Part shown: positions 10,913 through 21,574 of the stretch, in pieces
How positions within the stretch are numbered: position 1 is the stretch's first letter
Layout: every line of letters starts with the position of its first letter
NCBI GenBank assembly: GCA_014526335.1
Contig: JACTAT010000037.1
Span: 14,681,009 to 14,745,008, forward strand
Reading direction: 5' to 3'
DNA from: Chrysaora quinquecirrha
Taxonomy: Eukaryota; Cnidaria; Scyphozoa; Semaeostomeae; Pelagiidae
Length of the DNA stretch: 64,000 nt
Program-made: the position numbers and the translations under genes
Notes under the pieces: model-generated
The model's input: the letters and a program-made list of their open reading frames with translations, nothing else
Databases searched by the model: none
What the model was told of the DNA's origin: nothing

Positions 10913-11366
10913 TTGCAGAAGAAAAACGACAACTTTTATTTTCGAACAAGACATGTTTCGGATTACTCAATCCATCTTCAGTTAATGAGAAATTAAAATA
11001 AAAACGTTGAATTTATTACAAAGCTAGGTAACAATAATAATTTAAAGAGGCAAAAGGGAAAAGATCTAAAAAACCTAATTACAATTAAAGTGTAAAAAAC
11101 AAAGAAAAAAACAAAGAAAAACAAAAAACGCCGAAACTATTATACTAAAGTCAAATTATAATGGTAAAGCTGCCTATTGAGAGAGGGCTTCTCCCAAGAT
11201 ATGTGTAAGGCTTCCTTGATTTTTAATTGAAAAGACGTGTGGGCGGTATCCAGAACTGTAAAAGAGTCCTCAGAGCAAAATTCACGACAACCAGGAGAGT
11301 CCTTAAAATGTTTAAGAATGTGTGAATTCTTATCTGTGACCAAATGCTCACGGATCCGTGTAGAAT
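10913..11366 (-). repeat. Inverted copy of the Penelope-like 3' end
   Basis: Reverse complement of 12608-13058, from TTGCAGAAGAAAAACGAC inward to CACGGATCCGTG. It encodes, on the minus strand, the same C-terminal peptide (ending HYNLTLV) as the main copy. Near-identity of the two arms points to recent origin in one event. Confidence 0.88.
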
Positions 11367-12833
11367 TCTTATCCGTGTAGAATTCTTATCTGTACCCAAG
11401 ATGCATAAGGCTCGTTCTCCCAATGCACCACCCCCTTTTCGTCCTATAGTTTCGTCAGTTCAAACCTACAATTATGCTTTAGCTAAGTATTTATGTTCCT
11501 TACTAGATCCGGTCATTCCCAAAGATTATTGTGTCAAGGATACGTTTTCATTTGTCGAAGAGGTTAATAATTTAAGCACCTATGATAATTTCATGGTTTC
11601 TTTTGACGTCGAAAGTCTTTTTACAAATATTCCATTAGAAGAATGTATCCAGTTAGCTGTTGATTACATTTTAAGGCCTACCCAGATTTCAAAATTAGCA
11701 ACGAAGATCTTAAGAAGTTATTTTCCTTTGCCACGGCACAAACCCATTTTTTATTTAATGGTAATTGCTATGACCAGGTCGATGGAGTTGCCATGGGATC
11801 GCCACTTGCCCCAGTTTTGGCTAACCTTTTCATGGGTCACCATGAAAAGATTTGGGTCAGTTCTTACACGGATTCGGATATTTTATTTTACCGTCGTTAC
11901 GTTGACGACACGTTCTGCCTTTTTAAGAACGAACAGGACGCGCTATTATTCTTTGATTTCATAAATAAACAACACAACAACATCAAATTCACCATGGAAA
12001 AACAGGTTGATAATAAATTGCCTTTTCTGGACGTTCTTGTTAGTAATAGTAATTCAGGGTCGAGTTTAACATCTGTTTATCGTAAGAAGACATATACGGG
12101 CCTCCTCACCAACTTTTTTAGTTTTACTGCATTTACTTACAAGATCGGTCTTATTAGAAATCTTGTTGATCGTACATATAAGATAAATAACACTGAAAGG
12201 GGTTTCCAAAGTGATATAAAAGAATTAACTAAGATCTTTAATAAGAATCTTTACCCTTCCTATATCATTGAAAAGGTTATTCGATCATATCTCGATAAGA
12301 AACGCACAACAGGTTCTAATTCTTCTCCCAATAGTGTCTCATCTTACAGGGAAACGGTTAGCCCCAGCTATTTGAAGCTTCCTTACATTGGGCGTTTCTC
12401 TCTTGCCACCAAGCATAAAATTAAGAATATTGTTAAACGTTATTGTTCTGATTTAGATATTAAACTTATTTTCACATCCTTTAAATTACGTAATTTGTTT
12501 AAGGTTAAGGATTCTGTGCCCAAATGCCTCAGATCTCGTGTAGTTTACAAATTTTCTTGTGCCGGATGCAGTAACGCATCTTATGTCGGGGAAACAAGCC
12601 GCCATCTTTCTACACGGATCCGTGAGCATTTGGTCACAGATAAGAATTCACACATTCTTAAACATTTTAAGGACTCTCCTGGTTGTCGTGAATTTTGCTC
12701 TGAGGACTCTTTTACAGTTCTGGATACCGCCCACACGTCTTTTCAATTAAAAATCAAGGAAGCCTTACACATATCTTGGGAGAAGCCCTCTCTCAATAGG
12801 CAGCTTTACCATTATAATTTGACTTTAGTATAA
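11344..12833 (+). pseudogene. Penelope-like reverse transcriptase / GIY-YIG endonuclease, frameshifted
   Basis: The enzyme would copy the element's RNA and cut target DNA. Visible in order: FRPIVSS (fingers), FDVESLFTNIP (motif A Asp), MGSPLAPVLANLF (motif B), YRRYVDDTF (motif C with the DD pair), then a thumb region, and near the C terminus ASYVGETSRHLSTRIREH, the GIY-YIG core with its Arg. The first half is in one frame (11344 to about 11705) and the rest in another; the switch lies near 11700-11710, where the PLE-like text resumes as LKKLFSFATAQTHFLFNG. The 5' third of the RT is absent, so this copy cannot make full-length protein. Confidence 0.85.
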
Positions 12834-13058
12834 TAGTTTCGGCGTTTTTTGTTTTTCTTTGTTTTTCTTTGTTTTTTACACTTTAATTGTAATTAGGTTT
12901 TTTAGATCTTTTCCCTTTTGCCTCTTTAAATTATTATTGTTACCTAGCTTTGTAATAAATTCAACGTTTTTATTTTAATTTCTCATTAACTGAAGATGGA
13001 TTGAGTAATCCGAAACATGTCTTGTTCGAAAATAAAAGTTGTCGTTTTTCTTCTGCAA

Positions 13059-13549
13059 CCTCCATAGGCGACTCTGGTCTCGCCATGACATCAAGAGAGA
13101 AACAAAGGTGAAGGTTTACAATGCTGCAGTATTACAATCTCTGCTATTACTCCATCGAATGTATGACCCTCTACCGCAGGCACATCAAGAAGCTGACCAG
13201 GACAGATCAAACACCTTCGCCAAATACAAGGAATACGATGGCAGGACGGATCCCCAATGTGGAAGTTCTCAAACAAGCTGAAACAGTCAGGGTGGAAGCA
13301 CATATCACGGCATCACAGCTTCATTGGTTGGGTCACATCTTTCAAATGCCTGACACACGTTTTCCTAAGGCAATACGGAGAGCTGAGGAAAAGGAAGAGG
13401 CAAGAAGGCGGCCAGAAACTGAGATACAAAGACATTCTCAAGAGACACATGAAAAATGTTGGAATTAATGATCACACATGGGAGAGTTTGGCCTCAGGCC
13501 GAAGAAGCTGGAGGGGCATTGTCAGAGCATCAGTAGGAGCAACAGATTA
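13059..13549 (+). mobile_element. LINE ORF2 C-terminal fragment, frameshifted
   Basis: Pieces in different frames read RETKVKVYNAAVLQSLL, then YRRHIKKL, RIPNVEVLKQAETVRVE, LHWLGHIFQMPDTRFPKA, then GGQKLRYKDILKRHMKNVGI and SRRSWRGIV-type text. This is the recognisable tail that follows the reverse transcriptase in a common class of animal non-LTR retrotransposons. At least two frame breaks; the Penelope-like element abuts its 5' side. Confidence 0.75.
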
Positions 13550-13961
13550 ATTGCAATCAAAGTTTTGATTGATTATTTTTTTATACCTGGTAGACCAGGA
13601 GTTTTACAGCATCACCAGACTTTGGTACATAAACTACTTCTAAATGAGCTTCAGAAATATCCATTGGAGATTTTTCATTTTCTTCAACTATCTTATATTC
13701 TCCTGAAAAGGGTGAAAAATAGACTCTTAGCAGAGCATAATAAGAAAAATTAGAAGCAGACAATTTTCTTGTTACTTCTTGGTGACATTGGCTCTCTAGC
13801 CTTGAACAATTATATATTTTCAAATACATTCTCACTTCACTTTTACTGTCAGTTTGTTTATCTAAAGCAGCGTTACTTCTTATGCATGAAACGATATGTA
13901 ACCATCATGCTTTATGGCACTTGACACATACAGTTGCTATCTTTGCAAGGCATGGGTTTCT
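13550..13961. other. Non-coding stretch
   Basis: No supported gene. It ends with CAAGGCATGGGTTTCT (13946-13961), repeated at 14091-14106. Confidence 0.4.
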
Positions 13962-14098
13962 CAGAGGCGCCGGAAGCTTCATGAAGCGGCGGGGGCTGGA
14001 TCCGTAGAAAGGGCACCTAAGGTGTGTCGACCTTTGCTGGTGAAAAAGGGAAACCTGTAGAAATTTTGCCTTTTGGGTACGCTCATGATTCAAGGCAT
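13962..14098. mobile_element. hAT-type end fragment between direct repeats
   Basis: CAGAGGCGCCGGAAGC at 13962 matches the end of the hAT element at 20931 (CAGGGGCGCCGGAAGC), followed by GCGGCGGGGGC as there. No matching right end is seen. A 16-bp direct repeat, CAAGGCATGGGTTTCT, lies on both sides. It is probably a truncated or partly excised insertion. Confidence 0.45.
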
Positions 14099-14267
14099 GG
14101 GTTTCTTGGGGAACCACTGATAGCACAAGAGCTATCTTAGCAGTGCCACCCCAGTTCCTCTTAAGACCTTGGACTCCTTTGATCCCATTCCTTGTGATTT
14201 CTTCCTTTATATACAGAGAGCAGGCAACTCTCCTCACTCTTCATGGTTAGTTTGACCCATAGAGATG

Positions 14268-14425
14268 GTTTGACCAACAGCCATTCTCACCACATGATAA
14301 TCCAGCTATAATCCCATCAGTTACTGTAACTCTAGACAGATTCTTATTTGACCAACAGCCATTCTCACCACATGATAATCCAGCTATAATCCCATCAGTT
14401 ACTGTAACTCTAGACAGATTCTTGT
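14268..14425. repeat. 80-bp tandem duplication
   Basis: Text from TTTGACCAACAGCCATTC to CTAGACAGATTCTT occurs twice in direct tandem (about 14268-14345 and 14348-14425) with almost no differences, so the duplication is recent. It is not coding in any frame I can support. Confidence 0.85.
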
Positions 14426-15511
14426 AGGCTTATAGAAAAGGGTAATTCAAAACTGCAGGGGCTGGGTGAAGGTTGTACAAGTGCCATAATGCAGTGATCT
14501 TTCTCTTTTTGCCCAGTTTAACAATTTTGACTCAAACCCTTGACCTTCAAGGACATTTTAGTGAAGGTCACAAGGGATTGTTTGTCTCCCAGGGTCTCCC
14601 ACATCTGGTCTGTTTGTTTTCTTACTTACCTGTCTTGGATTGATATCTGCTGGTGTATTGTACAGCTTTTGGCTTGTTTGATTTGCTCTTTCTTAAAACT
14701 CGCTCTTTTTCTTCAAACTGAAGCCGGTCAATTTGATTCTGAACAATCAGCTTCATAAATCCATGGCTTTTGTCGAGTCTCGGATTTGCCATCACAACTT
14801 CCTACCATTATCAGTGACCAATAAAGTGCAATGGAAGACTGTGTACTGTCAACTTTCTTTCAAATACCTTCTTCACTCAATCGGCATGGGAATGGGCATG
14901 GGCAACTTCCGGAACGGAAACCGGAAGTTATTATGCCAGGACCGGAACTGAGTGACTGACATGGTGACAGATGCAAAATATTTGCCCCTCACTTTTGATC
15001 AGAAAGAGTTGAATCTTCACGCAGGCTATCTTTAACTAACAAGCAGACGGATTTGTGTTAAAAAAGTATTGCAACCTATTTTGTAAATAATCAGGGCATT
15101 TCCTTGTTGTATTTATATTTAAACGCCGGAAATGAATGCATTGCGCTTCCAGATCCTCTTCTATTGTTTCTATTTCCATTGTTTTCATGCTGTGACCGGA
15201 GAGCGACTCGCCATACTAAAATAAGGGACTACGTAATGACTATGAATAAAGGCTATGTAGAAACTTTCTTTTTATTCTTTCCAAAATTGGAGCAAATAAT
15301 TAGCTTATGTTCGAAACACCTCATTACTTTTGAGAAAAGAAGAACTAAAATAGTACGGTGCTGTTCCCTGAGGCTGTACTAGGTTTAGGCAAAAATAAAA
15401 ACTTTATACCTTCTGGACAATGTCATAATATCATACTTTGATACAATACTTACAAGACAATTTGACTTTGATAAATTAAAAATAAAACAAATTAACATGA
15501 ATAATTATAAA
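14426..15511. other. Region 3' of BTG, non-coding
   Basis: Likely BTG 3' UTR and intergenic DNA (BTG reads right to left). A GC-rich dyad CTTCCGGAACGGAAACCGGAAG (14908-14929; both halves are ETS-like) is the only notable motif. The ORFs here look like chance. Confidence 0.4.
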
Positions 15512-16012
15512 TCAGCCAGATACACATTCTTGAAAGCTGTCGTTCATCATATCAAAGCGAGAAATCGACGGTGTTTCCATCCGACATGAAATGCCAATGG
15601 GTGCCATGTTTGATTTTTTCACTTCTTTTGTTTTGACTTGTTGTGCATCTCTAGACGCTTCAAAAAGTTCACAAATGGATCCATCTTCTCCTATTCTGTA
15701 CGATACTTCATTGGGATCAATCCAAATTGTTAATTCTGCAGGCAATGTCCTAAAAAGATCCTCTTTCGAGACGCCACTCTGAACAGCAGCCGTCGCTATC
15801 GTGGGATCCATTGTGTTGTAAGCGATTCTCAGGCATCGATATGCTGAGCCTTGTTGTGGCTTGTTTGGATGCCAGTGATTCTTATACTTTGCAAAGAGCA
15901 AATCCTCAAGGTTCTGACAAAATTTTTCAAGTCTCTCTTGAGATACAGTCCCATTGCGACATAACAAATCCCTTAAGAATTTGGAAGCATGACGCACCTC
16001 CACCATCGCCAT
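15512..16012 (-). CDS. BTG1: BTG/Tob-family antiproliferative protein (BTG1/2-like)
   Basis: A 166-residue intact ORF in one exon. Family members bind the CCR4-NOT deadenylase (CAF1) and slow proliferation. Box A is seen as SKFLRDLLCRNG to KYKNHWHPNKPQQGSAYRCLRI (residues about 10-60), and box B as LPAELTIWIDPNEVSYRIGEDG (about 90-111), the strongest signature of the family. The C terminus NDSFQECVSG resembles the short BTG1/2 tail ending in VSG, and length fits BTG1/2, not Tob. Met 16012 fits the usual N terminus. An ISL2EU transposon begins 39 bp upstream of the start codon and separates the gene from its former upstream DNA. Vertebrate BTG1/2 have one intron; none is seen here. Confidence 0.93.
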   Translation of the reverse strand: MAMVEVRHASKFLRDLLCRNGTVSQERLEKFCQNLEDLLFAKYKNHWHPNKPQQGSAYRCLRIAYNTMDPTIATAAVQSGVSKEDLFRTLPAELTIWIDPNEVSYRIGEDGSICELFEASRDAQQVKTKEVKKSNMAPIGISCRMETPSISRFDMMNDSFQECVSG

Positions 16013-16199
16013 CTTGCCTTCTCTCTCGCTGTCTGAAATTTCTTGTTTTATTCTCCGTTCCGAGATGCGCGCGCACGTGGAGAATTGTTGCTCCGCAACA
16101 GAGCTGTAGTGAAAACAAAACTTGTTCGATCCGCCGCGTGAGTAAAGTTACCGTGATTTCTGCTGAAGAACTACTTTCCGATCTTTGTTATATTGCAAA

Positions 16200-17795
16200 A
16201 TGCCTCTCAGTTGTGCAGCTTACGGCTGTACAAATCATAATAAAATGGAAAACAAACCATCTTTTTGTCGCTTTCCGAATAACAACCCAGAACGTCGACA
16301 GAAGTGGATAGCCGCGTGCAAGAGAATAAATAAGGATGGATCTCCATGGAACCCTCAAGGAAAAAACGTATTTTTATGTGGGAAACACTTTATTACAGGT
16401 ATGTTTAATTTCATTTTCACATTTCATTTGCAATTGTCAAAATTTCAAGGCAATTTTTTCTGATAATTAGTTTTTGTCTGTTGTAGGTATAGCTGTAAAT
16501 GATCCACAGCATCCAGATTATGTACCCTCTCTGTTTTCATTTTCAAAATTGAGTGATGCTACCAGTGAAAAAAAGCTAGCAAGGTTTAATGCTGCAAAAA
16601 GAAGAGATAATACAAAAAAAGAAATTCCTTCTAAGAAGGCAAAGACAAATGATTCTGAGCAGCAAGATTTTGAAAATGTAGATAATACTCAGCTTGAAGA
16701 AACACAGGATGTAGGGATTGAACAGAATGAAGATTATAAAAGGGCAATTGAAGACCTAAAAGAAGAAATCAAAAAATGTAAAGCTGAACATGAATCAGAA
16801 AAGTCAGCACTGGAAAGAAAGTTATATTTAGCTCAGACTAACTTTGAAGAACATTTGAGAAAACCTAGTGGAATTTCATATGAGGCCTTTGAGTCTCAAT
16901 CAAGCAAATTTTTCTACTTCACTGGAATACAAAAAGAAAAATTTGATAAGATATTTAACTATATGAGGCCATGCTTTCCAGAGAAATATAAGGGAAAGAT
17001 TTCCCTTCAGAATCAACTTTTTATCACCCTCGTAAAATTACGTTTGAATTTACAGATTGAAACATTAGCAGAAATGTTCGCAGTTTCAAAAACAACAGTG
17101 AATGATATTTTCTGGCGGTGGATAGATGTAATTTATGATGAACTTAAGTTTTGATTAAGTGGCCAGATCATGATGCTTCTATGCAGACACTTCCTCATGT
17201 TTTCAGGCAATATTTCCCAAAACTAACTGGGATCATAGACTGCACAGAAATTTTTATACACAGACCAAAGAATCTGAAAGCAAGGGCCCAAGTATATTCT
17301 AATTACAAGAAGCACTCCACTTTGAAGTTCTTAGTTGCTTGCACCCCTCAGGGGGCAATATCATTCTTGTCTAAAGCATGGGGTGGACGCATTTCTGATG
17401 TTGAACTTGTAAAGCAAAGTGGGCTTATTAGCAACAACTATCATCATCCTGGAGACCAGATACTAGCGGATCGTGGTTTTACGTTAAAAGATGAATTTGC
17501 AGCAGGTGCTGGGGTGGAACTGATTATACCAGCATTCACTAAAGGTAAAGATCAACTCACACCCAAAGAAGTTGAAACAACACGGCAGATAGCATCTATC
17601 AGAATACACATAGAAAGAGTAATCGGACTGTTGAAAAATAGATTTAACATTTTATCTAGTGGACCACTTCCTTTAACTATGATAAAATCACTCTCAGATG
17701 AAGCTATAGGAAGTGACACAACTTCAATTGACAAAATAATTACGGCTTGTGCAGTTCTTGTAAATTTGAGTAATGGCATTGTGTACAAAGAGTAA
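16200..17795 (+). pseudogene. ISL2EU transposase (THAP + coiled coil + DDE), one frameshift
   Basis: Exon 1 (16200-16398) encodes a THAP zinc finger (MPLSCAAYGCTNH, later FLCGKHF), the DNA-binding head. After an 88-bp intron (donor GGTATG at 16399, acceptor TTGTAG at 16486) exon 2 continues ITGIAVNDPQHPDYVPSLF, then a charged coiled coil, then a helix-turn-helix (SLQNQLFITLVKLRLNL, LAEMFAVSKTTVNDIF). The DDE_Tnp_4 catalytic domain has Asp in GIIDCTEIFI, Asp in ILADRGFT and Glu in HIERVIGLLKNRF. A T run at 17147-17150 is one base short: frame ends as YDELKF-stop and resumes as LIKWPDHD at 17151. Otherwise intact, so activity may have been lost recently, or the missing T is a sequence error. 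Confidence 0.9.
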
Positions 17796-17875
17796 TTAAC
17801 ATCTTCTTGCATAGTTAAGTAAAAGTAATATTAAGCTGGAGTAGAGAGTTTCTTGTAGATCAAAAAAGTTCAACA

Positions 17876-19758
17876 TCATTTTTTATTTCTTTGCTTCTTG
17901 CATTCTGAACAGTACCAGTTTCCTTTTGGAGGGCGCTTTACCTTTGCACATTTGAAATGGAACCATTCATATTTACAATTAGTTGAGTCACACCCAATCC
18001 ACTGTTCTTCTCCATCGTAAATAGACTGACATATGCAATATAGTTTGTTTGCAACCACAGCATTTTCTTTGTCTTCTCCATTTTCAATGCATCTTGTCAG
18101 CAGTTCTGGAATGACATGCTTTAAATAAAAACTTGAAAGTGTTTTAATCATAGAAGATATGAAATCTTCATTTCTTTCCACGGTACGCATGATGCTCCAG
18201 TTGGGTGTCCATACAAAAAAAATGCATTCTTTATATCCAAATACATAAAGCTGTAATTGGACCTGTGCATAATATTTGTGTGATTGCTTAAGATGGTTTT
18301 GTTCATCCATAAAAAACTTTTTCTTGTCAACATTTTCGACACTCTTGGTAGCCCTCAATGAATGAGGACACTTGATTTCAATTAGGGTGGTTGTGTTATG
18401 GCACTTGCATAAGAAAATGCCATCTGGTGAAGCGCCAATAAAAGAGGTATCCTTGCAAAGTCTTAGCCCACATTCTTTGATTTCAAAAGAATCATGCTCT
18501 CCACTCATTTGGAAGGCAAGTTCATTCAGAGCTTCTTTCTCTTTTGCCTTTCCCCATTCCAATGCAGCAACATTGAATAATGTAGAAGGGTTGCAAATCT
18601 TTCTCAGCAAAGATCTGGAAGGATTTTCCATATTTGTGTGCAGGACATCATGTGCAATGGATGCTGTTAGTCTTCCTATTCTTACTTCATACCATGCAAG
18701 GCAATTAGATTGTTTCTTTGTAGCATCATAGATATAACTAATGTCTTCATCCGACAGTTTCATATTGTTGAAAATTTGAAGACATTTTTCATCAATGTTA
18801 CCAATTGGTTCTTGCATATACAAATTTCTTAGTGATGGTGGTATTCTTCCTCTTGCTGGTGGTACAAACTGTGGCTTGAAATCTTCATAGTAAGAAGAAA
18901 AGCAATGAAGAGTAATTGGCTTTTCTTTACAGGAAGCTAATGTGTCCAACAGCCTTTTCTGCTTTTCATAAGAGGACATAACTTTCTGCCCATTTGTTCC
19001 TTTTTTTCCATTGAAGTTTTTTATTGCTTCATCGCCATAGATCTTTATCTTGTGAAGCGGCTCACCTTTAATGTGTTCTACAAAATCCACATTCCATCTG
19101 CAAGCTTCAACAGTGCATGCCTTCTTTGTGTAACCTACACGAACAGCAGCTTCTATCTTGAAAAGTAAAGCACCCACATGTGTACATGACTCACCAAGCC
19201 TGAAAAGGAGAAGAGTTCTTTGAAGTATTTATCGGTCAAAACAAGAACAGCTGTTTGATATAAAAGTTTTAATCTGATTTGAATTAGCTACGTTTTTAAA
19301 TTCAATCTCTGATAATACTAAAATACTGGACTTACTTACCCTGCCATGCATGTGCAATGAGCAGTGATCACTGTTTCCTTACTTTTGTTCAACGCAACCC
19401 ATGGAGTGTGAGGTACATCATTAATCCTCTGTGATGGTAAAACATTTGCTTTAAAAATGACCACGTCATTCTGATCAACACCAAAGTGCAAAACAGTTTG
19501 GACCCAGCCATTGATAAATTGATTGTAAGATTCTAAACTTTTCCTATTTTTCATTTTCTCCCTTGTGAAGACGCCTGGTGTGTTTATTAGATATTCATGT
19601 ACTTCAGGCCATTCCAAATTAGGCCACTGCGTTGGGTCAGTGATCCACGAATCAGCTGGAATTTGATAAGGACACTTCGATAAACCGCAAATTCTCAACT
19701 TGAATAAGTACCTTGACTTCGATGGCCCATCCAGATTTTCATAATTATAAGAAGACAT
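17876..19758 (-). CDS. ISL2EU nuclease: SWIM zinc finger, YqaJ exonuclease, PHD finger
   Basis: Two exons: 19340-19758 (start MSSYNYENLDGPSK) and 17876-19199, joined by a 140-bp GT-AG intron that falls inside the SWIM finger, so the spliced protein reads HCTCMAG then LGESCTHVGA (CxC...CxH). The middle is a YqaJ/lambda-exonuclease fold: YEVRIGRLTAS, SFIGASPDGIF, TLIEIKCPHS (Asp and E-x-K catalytic pattern) and AQVQLQLYVFG. The C terminus is a PHD finger (CICQSIYDGEEQWIGCD, then HFKCAK, WYCSEC). About 580 residues, with no break. It likely processes transposon DNA ends or target; in ISL2EU its exact role is not settled. Confidence 0.88.
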
Positions 19759-19904
19759 TCTTATTGATGATATATTTAATGAAATCTTTTCGTATCGCAG
19801 TGAAATCACGGTGAGAGCGAATAATAACACTGGTTTGTTTTCACTACAGCTGCCGTTGTCTGGCAACAATGAGGACTATGCGCGCGCATCTCGGAACGGA
19901 GAAT

Positions 19905-20930
19905 TGTCATTGTATTTACCAGAACGTTCCACTCTCTAAAGTTCAAATACTTCTAGGTTGATTGTTAATGTTTTTTCTTTCTCACAGAGTGTTGTTTTAG
20001 ATTTGGTAGCGAGAGACAAGAAGTGCAAAAATTCAGCTTTTCGCCGCCACAACAAAACAAAAACAAGATTCAGAAAAACACAGAGCAAAAACAGATGCGA
20101 AGGAAATTTGTTGACGTAATAAACGAATAACCAATCAAATCGTCGTTCGTGAGAGAAATTCTTGGCAACAGACCAGCCATTGAAAGCGTCCATTATGTGT
20201 CCATTATTTATTTTTATTTTCGTTATTATTATTATCGGTTGAAATTCGCATCAGGAACACCCTTCTTGCAAAGAAACGCTGTTTAAATTCTACCTATATA
20301 GCGAATTTCGGCTTGCTCAAGCTTTCCTGTTTCGTTGTACAGCATGATTCTCACTATCTGTCAGCATCTTATTTTTAGGCCAGTACGTCATAAAATTGCT
20401 TCCGGGTTCGGGTTGTCAGGGGCAAGAGATGAATCGGGGATAGAAAATAAAAATATACGTCACAAAGCGCAGAAATTGAAAATTATTGAAAATCTCGTTG
20501 AATGGTCATTTTTTTCACAAGAAACTTGGTATTTCTTTAGGGAGTGTGGGTTCCTTTAGACTTACCCTAATCTTTTACCTGGTCTATTTCTCAAATCTTT
20601 CTCCCAAGGTCCACAAGAGAACAAAGGTAACAAAGAAGAACACTCCTTTGTTCTTTCACTGAATGGATTTGGGGGCTTTAAGTTGAATAATTGAAATAAA
20701 CCCTACATAACAATTAAATCAAAAAGATAGTTCGGAAAAAGTTAATAAATAAATGAGGGTGGTTGAAAAAAGCAAGGGTAAGAAAAATCTCAAAATTAAA
20801 TAAGCTTGTGGCTATGTATTGGAACAATAAAATTAAAGGGTGTTCCATGCACCAATTCCAAGTACCAATCATCAAATATACTCGGACTTCTTTCACATTT
20901 TAATAACTGAATTTAAAGTAGCCGTATTGC
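19905..20930. promoter_or_regulatory. Former upstream region of BTG, now beyond the transposon
   Basis: This DNA would have been directly upstream of BTG before the ISL2EU insertion, so it should hold its promoter. No TATA box or other element can be assigned by eye. ORFs at 19936-20193 and 20714-20896 look like chance. This is inference from the insertion, not from a promoter motif. Confidence 0.35.
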
Positions 20931-21566
20931 CAGGGGCGCCGGAAGCACGGAAGCAGCGGGGGCAGCGCTGTGCCCTCCTCGTAATCTTAGAAATGCTTTT
21001 CGCTTCATTGTGAGTTGAATTGTTCAAAGCCCTCACCAGCATTGAAAAGCTTTACATTCGTCTGCAAGAGCTCCGTTCAGACGCGGAGTTTCACTGGCTA
21101 TTTTCTGCGATAGAAAATCTATCGGGAATCAAAAAGAGCTGTGAAACAAGCACAAGCAGTGCCAAAAAGAAGAGAGGCACTTCAAGAAGCATTGAAGACA
21201 TTCATTCACAGGCTCCAATCAAAATAGCTGATATGCATCCAAGAAAAAGAGACTTTTTAAAGCAATTGATGCAATACACCGTCGATAAACAGTCGTTTTG
21301 ACCAGGACGACCTCAGACACCTAAGAACTATAGAGAGTTGATAGTGCTTGAACTTCGGAGATGCCAAGAAAAAACTGAACCAATTTTCTCGCTTGATTAA
21401 ATTAGATTTGCTGGCAGAGGAGCTGCAAGAATTACTGATTCTAATAGAATTCTATAATCAGGAGGCCTCTGTATCTATCAGGAGAGCTAGAAAGGTAGAC
21501 AGTAGATTTTGAAGTGTCCTGCCTTAGCCGCTGCCCCCGCCACCCCAATCGCTTCCAGCGCCCCTG
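20931..21566. mobile_element. hAT element, non-autonomous, with 8-bp target duplication
   Basis: Left end CAGGGGCGCCGGAAGC and right end GCTTCCAGCGCCCCTG are inverted repeats. CGTATTGC flanks it on both sides (20923-20930, 21567-21574), a perfect 8-bp duplication as expected for hAT. An ORF at 21020-21301 (ALTSIEKLYIRLQELRSDAE) may be a remnant of a hAT transposase C-terminal region, but I cannot assign it firmly. Confidence 0.88.
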
Positions 21567-21574
21567 CGTATTGC

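Larger units (their letters stand above)
10913..13058 (+). mobile_element. Penelope-like element with an inverted copy of its 3' end
   Basis: The coding part (11344-12833) has Penelope-type reverse transcriptase motifs and a C-terminal GIY-YIG endonuclease. The last 451 bp (12608-13058) are repeated in inverse orientation at 10913-11366, a known habit of Penelope-like elements (partial inverted copies). The N-terminal part of the RT is missing, and the frame breaks once. Downstream DNA from 13059 continues a LINE ORF, so the element appears to have inserted in a LINE. Confidence 0.85.
16052..19902. mobile_element. ISL2EU-type DNA transposon, nearly intact
   Basis: Terminal inverted repeats begin TCTCCGTTCCGAGATGCGCG at 16052 and end with the complement at 19902; 24 bp match perfectly. 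A 2-bp AT lies outside both ends (16050-16051, 19903-19904). The element carries two convergent genes: a THAP/DDE transposase on + and a SWIM-YqaJ-PHD nuclease on -. The pairing of an IS5-like transposase with a YqaJ nuclease is the known hallmark of the ISL2EU superfamily. The only lesion seen is one frameshift in the transposase. Confidence 0.92.

Noticed and set aside
11140..11423. Separate minus-strand genes left of the Penelope-like ORF
   Set aside because: They are the inverted copy of the element's own 3' end.
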